Below are positions 12,953 to 27,860 of a stretch of 64,000 nt of DNA, in pieces. Position 1 is the stretch's first letter; each line of letters begins with the position of its first letter. The stretch is from Quillaja saponaria (Eukaryota; Streptophyta; Magnoliopsida; Fabales; Quillajaceae): NCBI GenBank assembly GCA_029379385.1, contig CM055607.1, positions 5,952,001 to 6,016,000 of the forward strand. The letters are read 5' to 3'. The notes under the pieces were generated by a model. The model did not search any database and had not been told where the DNA came from. It worked only from the letters and a program-made list of their open reading frames with translations. The position numbers and the translations under genes are program-made.

Positions 12953-14961
12953 ATGGCTCTGAACTTTTCACGTGGCTTGATTCCTACTTCATCGGAGAAG
13001 AGTTTGTATTCCTCAATTGGGAAAGTCGCCGATGACTTACCCATCAAGAATAACGGTAGTTGTGGTAATTCTTGGAATTTTGTTAGTATCAATAGGGAAT
13101 TGGTGGACAACCCTTCTGGTGATATGGTCATGACTGAATTGGGAGACTTTCATGACCCTACTACAGTTGCGGCTGATGATATTCTTGATCGGTTGCCCAA
13201 AGATCCGTTCGAGATGGACAAAAGGTCTACTTTCTCAGCAATCTCAGATTGGCTTCAAGATTTTGAAAGGGATTTTGGGACAGATTATAATGTGTTAAAG
13301 GTGGATGAAATTCAAGAAAAGACTGGCGATAGTCGATTTTTTTCTGGCGGCATGAATATCAGCTTTGATAAATTTGGGCTTGACTATGGATTATATAATG
13401 GTGGTTTTGTAGAGGATGACAACATGGATGAGTTCTCCATGTTTACTCATCTGGGAGTTTCGGTTATTGGCAATGGGGCTAAGGAATTACACGATTGTAG
13501 TAGAATTTATCCTGATGACCAAGGAGGTGCTCCTAATGATGCCATGTTTTTTGTTTTGGGTTATCTAGGTGTGCACGACCTCCTTTCCGTTGAAAGTGTT
13601 TGCAGATCTCTGCGTGATTCTGTTAGAAGTGATCCTCTGCTATGGAGGAGTATACACATTGATCAGCCTTTGAGTGAGAGGATTACAGATGATGCACTAG
13701 TAAAGCTAACCGGCAGGGCTCAGGGAACTCTTCAATGCTTAAGCCTAGTGACCTGCATAAGAATCACCGATAGCGGGTTGAAATGTGTTTTCCAGAGCAA
13801 TCCAAGACTGATGAAGGTCAGTAATTTTAACACAACTGGAACCTAGTTTGAATATTTAAATTGCGGATTTACTGCCATGTTTGCTCTAGCATTGCAAGCG
13901 TGGGGACTTGTATAATCATTATTTGTATAATACGTATCCCATATTTTGTTACTTTCTCTTTTCCCATAAAGTATGGCTGAAGATGAAAGGATAACATTTT
14001 TATATGGGATCAATATAGACATTCAATATTAGAGGTATATACTTTCATTAAAACTTGTAAACTGAGTACATAGTTTTTCTACTGTTAACTGTTTAACTGA
14101 TTGTATTAACCATACTGATTTATTGTATCAAATTCCATTTGGAATAGAGGGAAGTATGTCAAAGTTTTGTGTACTTCATTTTAGTTGATATAACATGCGT
14201 TTGACAATCTAAGAAGCTTGTGCTGCTGCTCATTTACGAACTCTTTTGTATTGGTGGTCTTTTCCATAACTCATAAATAGATTGTTGGCTGGGGCCTTAT
14301 TTGTCGTTTTGCTTATCATTTTATCAAGCTGAGTTTTAATTTACTATGGAAGGCTTATTATTACATACAACTTTATAAAGTGATTAACTTGGAGCTCTTT
14401 TCCTTGCAGCTAAGTGTGCCGGGTTGTGTCAGGCTTACTGTTGAGGGCATCTTATTCAACTTAAGAGCCCTGAAGTCATCAGGGATATCAGGTATAAAGC
14501 ACTTAAGAATTGGTGGGATCTCTGGTGTGACTGACCAGCACTTTGAAGAGATGAAGTACTTACTAGATGCAGATAAGAACTTGGAGAAAGCCCAGAAGCC
14601 TCGGTTTTACCGTGGTGGTCAGTCATTTATCACTAGTGAGGATGAGCGTGCAATTGACATAGAGGTTTGTCCTAAATGCCAGAAACCGAGACTTGTTTAT
14701 GATTGCCCAGTAGAGAGTTGCCAACAGAAACATCAGGCTACTCAGTTGTGCAGGGGTTGCACATTGTGCATAGCACGCTGTATCCATTGTGGACGTTGCA
14801 TTGAGGATTGTGATTATGAGGAGACATTCTGCTTGGATTTGCTGTGTTTGGATTGTTGGAATCAGTTGGTAAACTGTCAAGATAGGCCAGCAGAAAAGGG
14901 TTATACTAATTGCACTGTAATTTGTCGAAGGACCATGTATCAGTTTTGCCTTTATGGCTAA
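12953..14961 (+). CDS. SKIP14: F-box protein, SKIP14-like
   Basis: Two exons, 12953-13816 and 14410-14961, give 471 aa. ATG 12953 was chosen because MALNFS matches the N-terminus of the SKIP14 family as I remember it. A degenerate F-box lies at residues ~196-236 (LGYLGVHDLLSVESVCRSL then LLW). Leucine-rich-repeat-like segments follow (~245-335). The C-terminus is strikingly Cys-rich: residues ~375-468 hold CPKC, CRGC, CIHCGRC and CLDLLCLDC, a likely zinc-binding region. By family it should act as the substrate-receptor subunit of an SCF ubiquitin ligase, binding ASK1/SKP1 through the F-box; the substrate is unknown. The related Arabidopsis gene AT3G27290 lies between G6PD5 and PHB4 as I remember it, so the position is syntenic. 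Confidence 0.9.
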
Positions 14962-15830
14962 TGGAGAAGCCCTTGCATAAGCAATCTGTTGTAGGTTTTG
15001 GAGTGAAGTCTACATGCTTGGCTGTACAAATATTTGAGGACGAAAAGTTTGACTGGCCATGGACTTCATCCTTACACTCATTGCATGCAGTTTATGGGGG
15101 TGATTGGAACGCCCCAGCGCAGAGCTCTAACTTTATATTTAGCAGTTGTTGAACTTCAATTGTAGATAGGCTTCTTTCTCACTACGTGCTGGGAAAAGAA
15201 GGGAAAATGAGGAGGGAGAAAAGTTTTGGAGGAAAATATTCCAGATTGAATAAGTGATAAAGAATAAGAAAATAAGGAATAGCCTGGGTTACCAGAATTC
15301 GCATATATCCTTGCAAGCATATAACTGGAAGGGTTGTTTCCAAGCGTTCCAGAGCTGGAAACGGCCCATGAGGAGACAATCAGATGTCTGAGATATGCAT
15401 TTAGCCGTTGTAGTCACTGGAAAAGTTAAGAAAGACTGGACGAAAAAAATGGCTGTTGTGCCACTTACTGCTGTGGACTAATTGTGCTAACTTAATGTTA
15501 TCTTGGTGTCAAAGAATACGAGAAGTTCATGTGACCTGGATTTGAAATTTACAGTGGTTTAGTCATTGTAAAGTAGTTGACTGTTTATATTATGAACTAG
15601 TGCCTCGAGCTTTCTAAGGAGTCTTTAAATTGCTTGTATTCGGCCTTTCTTTATTCGAATGTAAGAGGAACATGAGGTATTTTCAGAATTCAGTTCAGGT
15701 TCTTCTCATTTTTCATCTAATCCCTTTTTTGTAAGGTGTAAGAAAGGTTAATTTTTGATACGTTTTTATAGTTGCAATTTACATTAAACCTTGCTAATAT
15801 GAGCAATCCAAATTTATCCTTTTAAATTTT
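14962..15830. other. F-box gene 3'UTR and spacer
   Basis: Transcribed-looking, moderately GC sequence continues to about 15660, with no open frame that resembles a known protein. It is probably the 3'UTR of the SKIP14-like gene. It then grades into AT-rich DNA ahead of the foldback repeat. Confidence 0.4.
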
Positions 15831-15839
15831 TTTTGTAAA

Positions 15840-16810
15840 CTTTGTGCAATTTTATTTATGAATAAATACGTTTTATCCTCATGTAGTATGATTTTTTTTT
15901 TCCTAAAATTCATACACATGGTTCATTTTATCTCAAAATATTTTCTTATAGTTTGAACTAACTTTCCTAGACAGTTTTTGTTCAATTTACAGAAAATGAG
16001 AGTTAAATAAATAACATTTTACTCTTTGTTGTATTTTTTTTTTTTAATCGTACATGTGTTAATTTTGTTTCAAAATGTCATATGTAGTTTGGACTAAAAT
16101 GTTTTTGTACACTAAATATATATGATACATAATTCAATAATGGTGTCTATGAACATTCCAAGACTAAAATATACTTTTTGTTGATCATCAATTTCTTCAT
16201 ATAGCTAATAAAGTAATTGATATCTTGTAAAAATTAGAAATAACTTTTTGATATTGATTCTATAGAATGATCAACCATCACACAAACTCTAGTTATAACA
16301 TCGATTATTTTGATAACATAAGAATATGAGAAGTATTGCCACTATCCATCACCATGAAATATCAAAACAAAACATAAATGTACAAGCCACAAAATTGAGA
16401 TACACATGTATAAGTGTAAACTATACATTTTAGAATTTGATGTCATCCTATAACTATACATATCTTGGCCTTCTTTTTTTTTTTTTTTTTTCTTGGCCTT
16501 CTCACCTCAAAAATTATATTGTGGTGTTTCTGGAATAATCAATGTTATAATTAAAGTTGTGTAATGGTTAGTCACTCTCTAGAATCAAGATTAGAAAAAA
16601 AAAATATTGACATTTGATTTTGACAAGATATCAATTTCTTCTTGATTTATTTGAAGAAATTGATGGTTTTCATTTTGATATCATTTTAAAAGGAGATGGT
16701 TCAAAGATAGATTAGTCCAAACTATAAGGAATATTTTGACATAAAATGAAGTATATGTACTAGCTTAGAAAAAAAGGCATTCCAAAAGAGGACAAAGTGT
16801 AGTTTACTCT
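15840..16810. repeat. Foldback / long inverted repeat, MITE-like
   Basis: Left-arm sequence at about 16055-16325 is closely matched, in reverse complement, by about 16525-16770. Anchors are CATCAATTTCTTC and ATTGATATCTTGT (left ~16185-16230, right ~16625-16665), GATTCTA-GA (left ~16257, right ~16580) and CAAAATAT-CTTATAGTTTG-ACTAA (outer arm, right ~16708-16745). The outer-arm block is present twice on the left, at about 15910-15965 and 16060-16100, which suggests a partial tandem duplication. The loop (~16330-16520) contains the orphan poly-T insertion annotated separately. Clean terminal repeats and a target duplication could not be fixed. No transposase is encoded. It lies roughly 200 bp upstream of the NBP35 start codon. 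Confidence 0.65.
16463..16502 (-). repeat. Poly-T(16) flanked by 12-bp direct repeats
   Basis: TCTTGGCCTTCT occurs at 16463-16474 and again at 16491-16502, separated only by 16 T residues. This looks like a target-site duplication around a bare poly(A) tail on the minus strand, meaning a retroposition event truncated to its tail. Local slippage duplication is the alternative. Confidence 0.6.
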
Positions 16811-16995
16811 ATTTATTTCTTTGTTTGGTAGAGATATTACATGAATAGTAGTAGGTTAACGAAGTTGTTAATGAGAAGTAGAAACGGCGTTGTATTATCG
16901 GAGTCAAGAAAGTTCAAAAGCTTAGAATTTTCTTACTCGTTCGTGTCTTTGGCAGAGTTGGTTCTGTAGACCCTAACTTTCCAAGGTGAAGGAGG

Positions 16996-19770
16996 ATGGA
17001 GAATGGCGATATTCCTGAAGATGCTAACGAACGTAAGACCATATTTATTGAAGCTTATTTGTATGAAGTAATTGGATTCCTTTTTCACTTAATTCTAATA
17101 AATTTTTTTGGTTGTTTCTGCTGAATTTTTCAGATTGCCCAGGCACTCAATCGGATTCTGCAGGAAAATCTGACGCATGCCAAGGATGCCCAAATCAAGA
17201 AGTTTGCGCCACTGCCCCTAAAGGCCCTGACCCAGGTTTTATTTCACTATTATCTCTGTTGTTGTTTTACAGCTATGTCTATGCTTTTGTTACCTACTTG
17301 TAGCTTACAATTGCATTGACTTACTTAGTTATGGATTTTATTGCTCTATGCTGGTTATCTCTTTCTTTATCTTAGTTAAAGCATTTAGGGGGTAAATTAT
17401 GCTACCTCAATTAAAACTCATCCACTCATTGGCAGAGGGCTATTTAGAAAAGGCTTTAATTTATTTTTTTGCACAAATTGTTTTTGGTTATGAGATCATC
17501 TGTATGACTGTCTGGTAGATTGTAGTGTATTTATAGCTTCAAGACTCTGCAGAGGTTTTTTTTTTTTTTAGCTATATGAAAAATATTATGTGGTAATTTA
17601 AGTTGGTATAATATCGTGTAAGTCAAAATCATTAAGTATCATGTAGAGAGTGATAAAAAAAAGTTCGCTTCACTTATTAATAATTGTAATTAGGGATTTT
17701 AATTATGTAATTAGGGTTAGGGATTTATTAGATTGGGAATTGGGTAATTAGATACTAATATTAAGTTATGGGTTTTGTTTTAATTTAATAGTATTACTTT
17801 GGGATTAAGTCAGAGTTCGAGTCTTAGTGGTAATAGGATTATTAGGTTTTGCCTATATAAGGGTCTATAATGTAGTCTTTTATTCACATCTTGATGAATT
17901 ATTGTTGAGATATTTGAGATTGTTTAAGTCTCTCCCTTTGATTATCCCTTTATCTCTATCTCTAACCCCCTCATAGTTCTACACTATCATTAGCTTGTGG
18001 TGGGTATTGACTATTGAATTTGCCAGGATAAAGAGAAACATAAAACAATTGCCTAGAAAGAAGTAGAGAATCCACGTAAACAACAAAAGTCAAAAGTTTT
18101 ACCATAGAAAAAAATGAAGGTCAAAAGTTTTTCTTTAGCGCAGCAATAGTTATCAAATGAGAGAAATTAAAATATAATGTTTAAACATCAATCAAAATGA
18201 AATATACAATTTTCCGTCATAATTTGTATATTAACGCCACTGATAGAAATGCTTGAATTGATAATGTACTAACCAATTGTAACAAGTGACAACTATGCTC
18301 CCTCAGATATCTATTTTTAACTTATTTATCCTTATCCAGTGGTAAACTTAGATCAGTAGCTCTTCTGCAATAATTAGCCAAGGGAAGGAAAATATGTCAG
18401 TTTTTATTGAAATTCTCTGTGTCTCAAGTGTAAGTTTGCATTTGGAGCTTGTTAGTGGTGCTAGCCACTTTAATTAATAACAAACTTGTGTTTAAACCTC
18501 ACCATCTATATGTCTTCTATGTGGACATTTTGTAGTCCAATTTTTCAGTGAATACAAATAAGTCAACTAATCAGTTTATCCCTTTCAACTGATATTATGG
18601 TGCAACTATCAAGTTCCTTCTGTAATGCAATGTATCATTTGGTAACTGGAGCAGTACAGTTTCTGTGGTTTTATGTATCTGCTCAAGTTGATACTTTACC
18701 TCCAAAACTCATTATACTGTTTTTACTGGTTACTTTTGATTTCTTAAAATGCATTCAATGTAATACGGTAAGATTTAGTTTTCTTTGGGACCATATTTAG
18801 ATCGACATGCTTATGTTGGCTTGTTCTGTGTATTTCTTCTGCAGACCTGGTTGCAATTGGAGAAAGAATGGCCACTATTAAGCATAAGATATTGGTATTA
18901 TCAGGGAAGGGTGGTGTCGGGAAGAGCACTTTCTCAACCCAGTTGTCATTTGCTTTAGCTGCAATGGATTATCAGGTGGGTCTTTTGGACATTGACATTT
19001 GTGGTCCAAGCATCCCAAAGATGCTTTCCCTAGAAGGGCAAGAAATCCACCAGAGCAACCTGGGCTGGTCTCCTGTCTATGTGGAGTCTAACCTCGGGGT
19101 CATGTCAATTGGGTTTATGCTCCCTCACCCTGATGAAGCTGTCATATGGAGGGGTCCACGTAAAAATGGGCTCATCAAACAGTTCTTGAAAGATGTTTAT
19201 TGGGGAGAACTTGATTTTCTAGTGGTTGATGCTCCCCCTGGGACCTCAGATGAGCACATTTCAATTGTCCAGTGCCTTGATCCTACCGGAATAGATGGTG
19301 CAATCATAGTTACCACTCCTCAGCAAGTCTCGCTGATTGATGTTCGGAAAGAGGTAAGTTTTTGCAAGAAAGTTGGTGTTAAGGTTCTTGGGGTTGTTGA
19401 GAACATGAGTGGGTTGTGCCAGCCTGTAACAGATTTTAAGTTTATGAGGATGACAGAGGCAGGTGAGCAGACAGATGTCACAGAGTGGGTTAGGGATTAT
19501 ATGAGAGATAAAGCACCAGAAATGCTAAATCTGATTGCTTGTAGTGAGGTGTTCGATAGCAGTGGTGGTGGAGCAGCAAAGATGTGCAAGGAAATGGGGA
19601 TACCATTTCTAGGGAAGGTTCCATTGGATCCACAGCTTTGCAAGGCAGCTGAAGAAGGTAGATCCTGCTTTCTTGATAAAAATTGTACTAGTGCGCCTGC
19701 ATTGAAGAAGATTATAGAAAAGTTGATGGAAAATCAGGTCTTGACGACGTCAACAAATAGTGATGTGTAA
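16996..19770 (+). CDS. NBP35: NBP35, cytosolic iron-sulfur cluster scaffold P-loop ATPase
   Basis: A Mrp/NBP35-family scaffold on which Fe-S clusters are built and handed to cytosolic and nuclear apoproteins (CIA pathway). Three exons, 16996-17032, 17134-17235 and 18845-19770, give 354 aa (Arabidopsis about 350). The N-terminal four-Cys cluster motif is intact: C14, C28, C31, C37 (C-x13-C-x2-C-x5-C). The deviant Walker A GKGGVGKS is at 67-74 and [10 protein letters not shown] near 175-184. The C-terminal CPxC motif of fungal and animal NBP35 is not present: only one Cys (about 238, in NMSGLCQPV) occurs there. Intron 2 is long (17236-18844) and contains a possible solo LTR. A foldback repeat lies just upstream. 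Confidence 0.95.
17640..17990 (+). mobile_element. Possible solo LTR inside NBP35 intron 2
   Basis: A block with LTR-like architecture: a TATATAAGG box at about 17855, then a U-rich leader with CTCTCCC and CTCTATCTCTAACCCCC tracts, ending in ATAGTTCTACACTATCA near 17990. No protein coding, primer-binding site, partner LTR or clear target duplication is visible. This is architecture-based inference only. Confidence 0.25.
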
Positions 19771-20680
19771 GAAACTAGATTGAACAAGTGGTCTATGCAA
19801 ATCAAAATCCTGGTGGCTTTTCTCTGTAAAATTTCAAGGAATACTTGTTCATGGTATATCTTAAAATGTAACTTGTTAGACCTATTGAGAAAATTTTGAT
19901 TTTATTGGATCTCAGGACCATTAATTCTATTTGCAAAGTTATGCACAGGTCATTCTATTTTTTTCCCAGTTCCCTGATCAGTTATCAGTCGGAGGTGTAA
20001 CTGAGATAAGATGCATATTATATGTTACCTCAATCCATTTGGACTTGTTACACATTGACATATAAGTAACCAAGCAGGTTCTGCAAAATCACTGCAACAA
20101 CATCAAACTAACCATAAATCAACAAAATCCATCTTTTTTCTTTCTTGACAGCAATGGTGTCATATTTGGGATTTTCACCGAGACTGAATGATGATATATT
20201 CATATCATTAGTACAGTACTGACGATGTCTCTAGACTAACAATGTCGTTAGTACAGTGATGACGTAATTAGTAACAATCTCAAAAATTCATACTAAATTG
20301 ACTTTGTGAAATTCTTTTCTTTTTTTTTAAATGTCCTAGCAATTTTTGTTTTAAATTTTATTTAACGTTATGTGTCCGGCCGTTTATGCACACCACTAAT
20401 CACCTCTTCATTAGATTAAGGACAGACCGTCTCAACGCTTCTTGACTACACCAGGCCAGTGCGATTGGAACTATAGTATATTAGTCTTACCCTTTACCTA
20501 TTCAACCGCTAATCTCGTGAAGTCCTGAGGTGTATCATGTGAGACCGAGTTGCTTTCTCACGGCCTCATCGCATAGTATGTGGTCCACACTACTTCTCTA
20601 GCCTTGACAATCCGCCACCTCTAGCATTGCCCATTTCCATCGTTCCATATTTGTAGATCATAACGCCCTTCCCATCTTTG
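19771..20680. other. NBP35 3'UTR and GAPC upstream region
   Basis: The first ~200 bp are probably NBP35 3'UTR. Around 20340-20640 is a block that is unusually GC-balanced for this locus. It has no open frame of note and is probably GAPC promoter. A pair of near-identical 19-bp motifs at 20206-20224 and 20246-20264 is annotated separately. Confidence 0.4.
20206..20264 (+). promoter_or_regulatory. Duplicated TGACG-containing motif upstream of GAPC
   Basis: The words CATTAGTACAGTACTGACG (20206-20224) and CGTTAGTACAGTGATGACG (20246-20264) are 40 bp apart and match at 16 of 19 positions; each ends in TGACG. Paired TGACG is the core of as-1-type bZIP (TGA factor) sites, but the usual as-1 spacing is much shorter. 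The site lies ~530-590 bp upstream of the GAPC start codon. The function is inferred. Confidence 0.3.
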
Positions 20681-20686
20681 TAACTC

Positions 20687-20694
20687 TATATATA
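20687..20694 (+). promoter_or_regulatory. GAPC TATA box
   Basis: TATATATA lies 100 bp upstream of the GAPC start codon, in a suitable position for a plant core promoter with a ~70-nt leader. Confidence 0.6.
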
Positions 20695-20793
20695 CATATC
20701 ATACACTGTGAGAGGGAGTGACACATAAGAGACTCTCTTCAAGTTTCACTCTAGTTGTTTCAAGCATTTTTCTTTCTGTTCTCTCAGAGAGTC

Positions 20794-24221
<3,428 letters not shown>

Positions 24222-25098
24222 GCAGTTTGAAGTTTTGGTCTGAGCACATGCTGTGAGGCTTCCGCTATTCTTTCAGCTTATTTTGCAGTTTAATAAATAC
24301 CTAGGGCTGTAAGTAGTTATAGAATAATTATGAGCCTTCTGGATGATAATATTGTTGATTGGTATTGGTTCATCCTCTATATATTAGCTTTTCATTCTGA
24401 ACATGTTTGGTTAGGGATGTGTAATTTGAATATGCCTTTCTTTCAGAAACGCCACTTATTTTTCTAAAGCCTAGTTTTCTGCTGCTCTGCTTGTGGATCT
24501 TCATTCCCCCTTTCTATTGAAGAAAAAAAAAGTATCTTGCCTCTCTGATCCTGTTGATTAATGATAGTTCATAACCTTCATTTTCTCTCCTTGTCTTTTT
24601 TTTTTGGTTTTCGCATACTTGCAGAACCTAGTAGTCCATATTAACGCATATACAGTAATCCTCTCCATGCTAATAAGTAACAGCAATAACCTATGTGTTC
24701 CTTCTCTTACAAGTTAAATGAGGTAAACATAATTTCCCATAACTTTTCCTAAAGATTTCAAAAGATTTACATTTCCTTACTGCTTCATAAAACTACATTC
24801 TAACAGTGGCCTCTAACAACCTCTATCAGCTTATTCATGAACCAATCTGTAGTTATGATAAATACTACAAACTCCCAAGGTTTCCACAATACTTTTCAAC
24901 ATTAGAGGGAATCAATCCATTGGTCACAATCATTCTTAAATCTCTTACTACAGGCTAGAACAGAATTTCACGTACCCATCACCTGAACATATTTTTTTTA
25001 ACTCAGCCATCATTGAATTACACGAAGAAACAACAAACATATTATTGCTTAAGAACTACTATAACAAGGCGGCTCTTGCAGACAGTATGGTATATAAG
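24222..25098. other. GAPC 3'UTR and AT-rich spacer
   Basis: The GAPC 3'UTR extends to roughly 24460. The rest is AT-rich with no coding signal or recognisable repeat. Confidence 0.4.
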
Positions 25099-25106
25099 GT
25101 CAAAAC

Positions 25107-26148
25107 TAGGATTGAGCATGTGGTCGGGTCGAGTCGGTTTTAGGCCTTCAATGAACCGACCTGCCCAAATAGGTTTATAAAAAATCCCAACCAAGTGAGC
25201 AACCAAATATTTTAGTTTTTCAAATCTGCCACCCGAATCCAGCTCTACAAATAGCACCAAATCCATATATACAAAGCAATATTCAGATCCAATTTCATGA
25301 CCAAACCTCAAATTTTCAAACAAAAAGCAAAGAAAAAAAATTATTTTAGAAAATAATTATGACCAACTCAACAGTAATTCCAAACTATAATTTTTCTTAA
25401 AAACAAAACTAATTACATGAAAGGTTTATTTCAGAAGTTAGGCTACATCTGAAAATCTCACAAGAACAACAAATTAGTCAGAGGGACTTATTTCACGAGA
25501 AGTTAAATCTAGATCTTAAAAGCTAAATCTTACATCTCATATGATCTCTTTGCTTTGAAATCTTGAAACCCACACATAGATCTACACTTGAACTTAACTT
25601 TGTTAGATTTGCATCTCTCATAGTCTGCAAGGCATCATTCTTGTGTGGTTGAGTGCTGATAGAGAAGAGATAGCAAACAAATTATGCGTGGGATTCAATT
25701 TTCTTTGGAATGTTGAGTCTTTGCTTGTTTGACTTCTCTGGACACCATTGCTTCTCTCCCACAATCCCACAATCCCACAATCCCACCCCTACCAACAATA
25801 GTGACCATTGAAAGGTGAAAAGAAAGACAAGATAGAATAAGATTTCTTTTGTTTGTGTTTAGGCTTGAACAAAAGTTATATTAATTAGGCTATAAAAGTG
25901 GGCTGTCTTGTATAAGGAAAGGAAAGAATATGTCACTTACAATGCTAATTTCGATCTGGTCAATTATCCGACCTCTAATTTTTGAAATTAACCGGTCTCT
26001 AGTTTTTGAGAGGCCCAAATAACCAACCCATATCAACACTAACTCTAAAAAATCACTCAAATGAAAAATGGTATTTTCGAGTTGGGTCAGTTGCGAGTTG
26101 AATGTTTTGAGTTAGATTTTCGTTTTTTTTGGGTTCTATGCTCACCCA
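25107..26148. mobile_element. Non-autonomous hAT-like DNA transposon (about 1.04 kb)
   Basis: The left end is TAGGATTGAGCATG and the right end, in reverse complement, is TGGGTGAGCATAG: imperfect terminal inverted repeats sharing TGAGCAT. The flanks are an 8-bp near-perfect duplication, GTCAAAAC (25099-25106) and CTCAAAAC (26149-26156), the size expected for the hAT superfamily. Subterminal regions on both sides are rich in GGGTCGGGT / AACCGACC-like words. No transposase frame is visible. A short CCCACAAT x3 tandem tract sits at about 25758-25787. Superfamily assignment is inferred from TIR and duplication size only. Confidence 0.6.
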
Positions 26149-26156
26149 CTCAAAAC

Positions 26157-27860
26157 CCTCTACCAACTTTAGAGCACCATTTTGTCGACTTGTTAGGAAG
26201 AAAATTTCCCAGGCCTTGAGGTATGAGATGCTTGTTACTCAGCATAAAGGGGCCTAAGATTAGGATTAATCTAGCTTAGCTCAATTGCAAATTATAAGCA
26301 ATATATAGCATGGAGCAACAATAGCCAAATTCATTTGTTAAATCGAAGACGAAAAGCTTTCACATTGTAAGCTTGCATTAAGCACATAATCAAGTTCTCA
26401 ACTACTCTCAGGCGAAAATCAAAATAACCAATTTTGCCTCGAGATCCAAAATGCACGCCTAAACTTTTAAACTTTGTCCAGCTGAAAGTGTTCATGTGAT
26501 ATTTTGGTTTATGAACAAAAAAGCACTAAGAAATTTCCTAATAGTAACTGCACATCCATGAACCAAGCATACGTGCCTGCCATGATGCATCTCATTAGGT
26601 AGGGCCTGCAACCAAAGCAATAAATTGAATCAGCTTCTTGTTAGACATCAAGTTTACTATACAGGAAGTGAGTTTTTTGCTCTGAAATAATTCTGGTCCA
26701 GACAATTCGCCATTACAAGTTCTTTAATCCTCCAAGAGGAAGAAACAGTGTTTTGCATCAAAACAAAAATTATCAGCAAGCCCACAACAGTTCTAGACAA
26801 ATAGAAAGGAAGGAGCTGATACTCGCCTAGCAATACTAAAAAGACCAACGAACTCAGATATAATCATGTCAATATAAGGTTAACATTAGTGTGAGCAGAG
26901 TTGGCACACTTCAACTAAGATATCAACCATTGTTTTATATAATCAGCAAACTCATTCCCAGCTGTTAAATCCAACTTAACCATACTTAAAGACAGGATAG
27001 TGTATATATGAAAACAAATGCAGGTAAAATATGCAAAAAAATAAAATATGATCCGAGGAGGAAATGGAATAATGGATTACCAATTTCAAGTGAGTAAACA
27101 ATTTTCGAACCTAGATATAGTAATAGCACATAGAATTTTGTGGAAAGCCAAAATTGCTCCTAGAACTAATTAGATCTATCAAGGCTCCTAGAATCAATAT
27201 ACAATGGATCACCTTACCTCCTTAAAATTTAGAAAACAAAGTACCACAACCCCTGAAAGAAGCTGATATGCCACAATGCAAGAAAACTGATATATTAAGA
27301 TAACTTGGAAGCTTAGTCAAGGGAAAGACCTACACCATAGTTCATATGTTGTACTTGTATTAAAGCATTGATACAACTGATCAACACCTCGACAAGATTT
27401 GAAAAGGGGTTCCCTAGCTAACAGATGTATAAAACTTAGGCTTCTTAGGGAAATTGCAATCTTTTTTCTCTATTTCTAGTTCAACACCATAATGAAGAAC
27501 AAAGCACTTATCAAAGTTATAGGGAATTTCAGATACATTTAGTCACTTGCTTTGTTTACTTTGCTAATTGCATAAAGATACAATTCACATGGACTTGGAA
27601 CTTTTAGAGGAACTGCAACGCTTATGCCCAAACCCTATATGTATAAGAAAAGTGAATCTTGTAAAACTAATAACTGCCTCGCCTGCATTACAGATTTTAC
27701 AATTAAAATCAACTTAATTTCAGATGATATTTTATTGTACATGATTGTTTTACCCTGAATTTGTGTGTATATAACTGAAACATGCAATTCCGATATGGAG
27801 TCACCTTTACAAACTAACCTGTTAAATAAATTCAATCTAATCATGTTTTAGGGTGCTACA
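26157..27860. other. Intergenic region downstream of prohibitin
   Basis: AT-rich DNA with no supported coding region on either strand and no clear transposon ends. The prohibitin 3'UTR would end further right. Confidence 0.4.
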
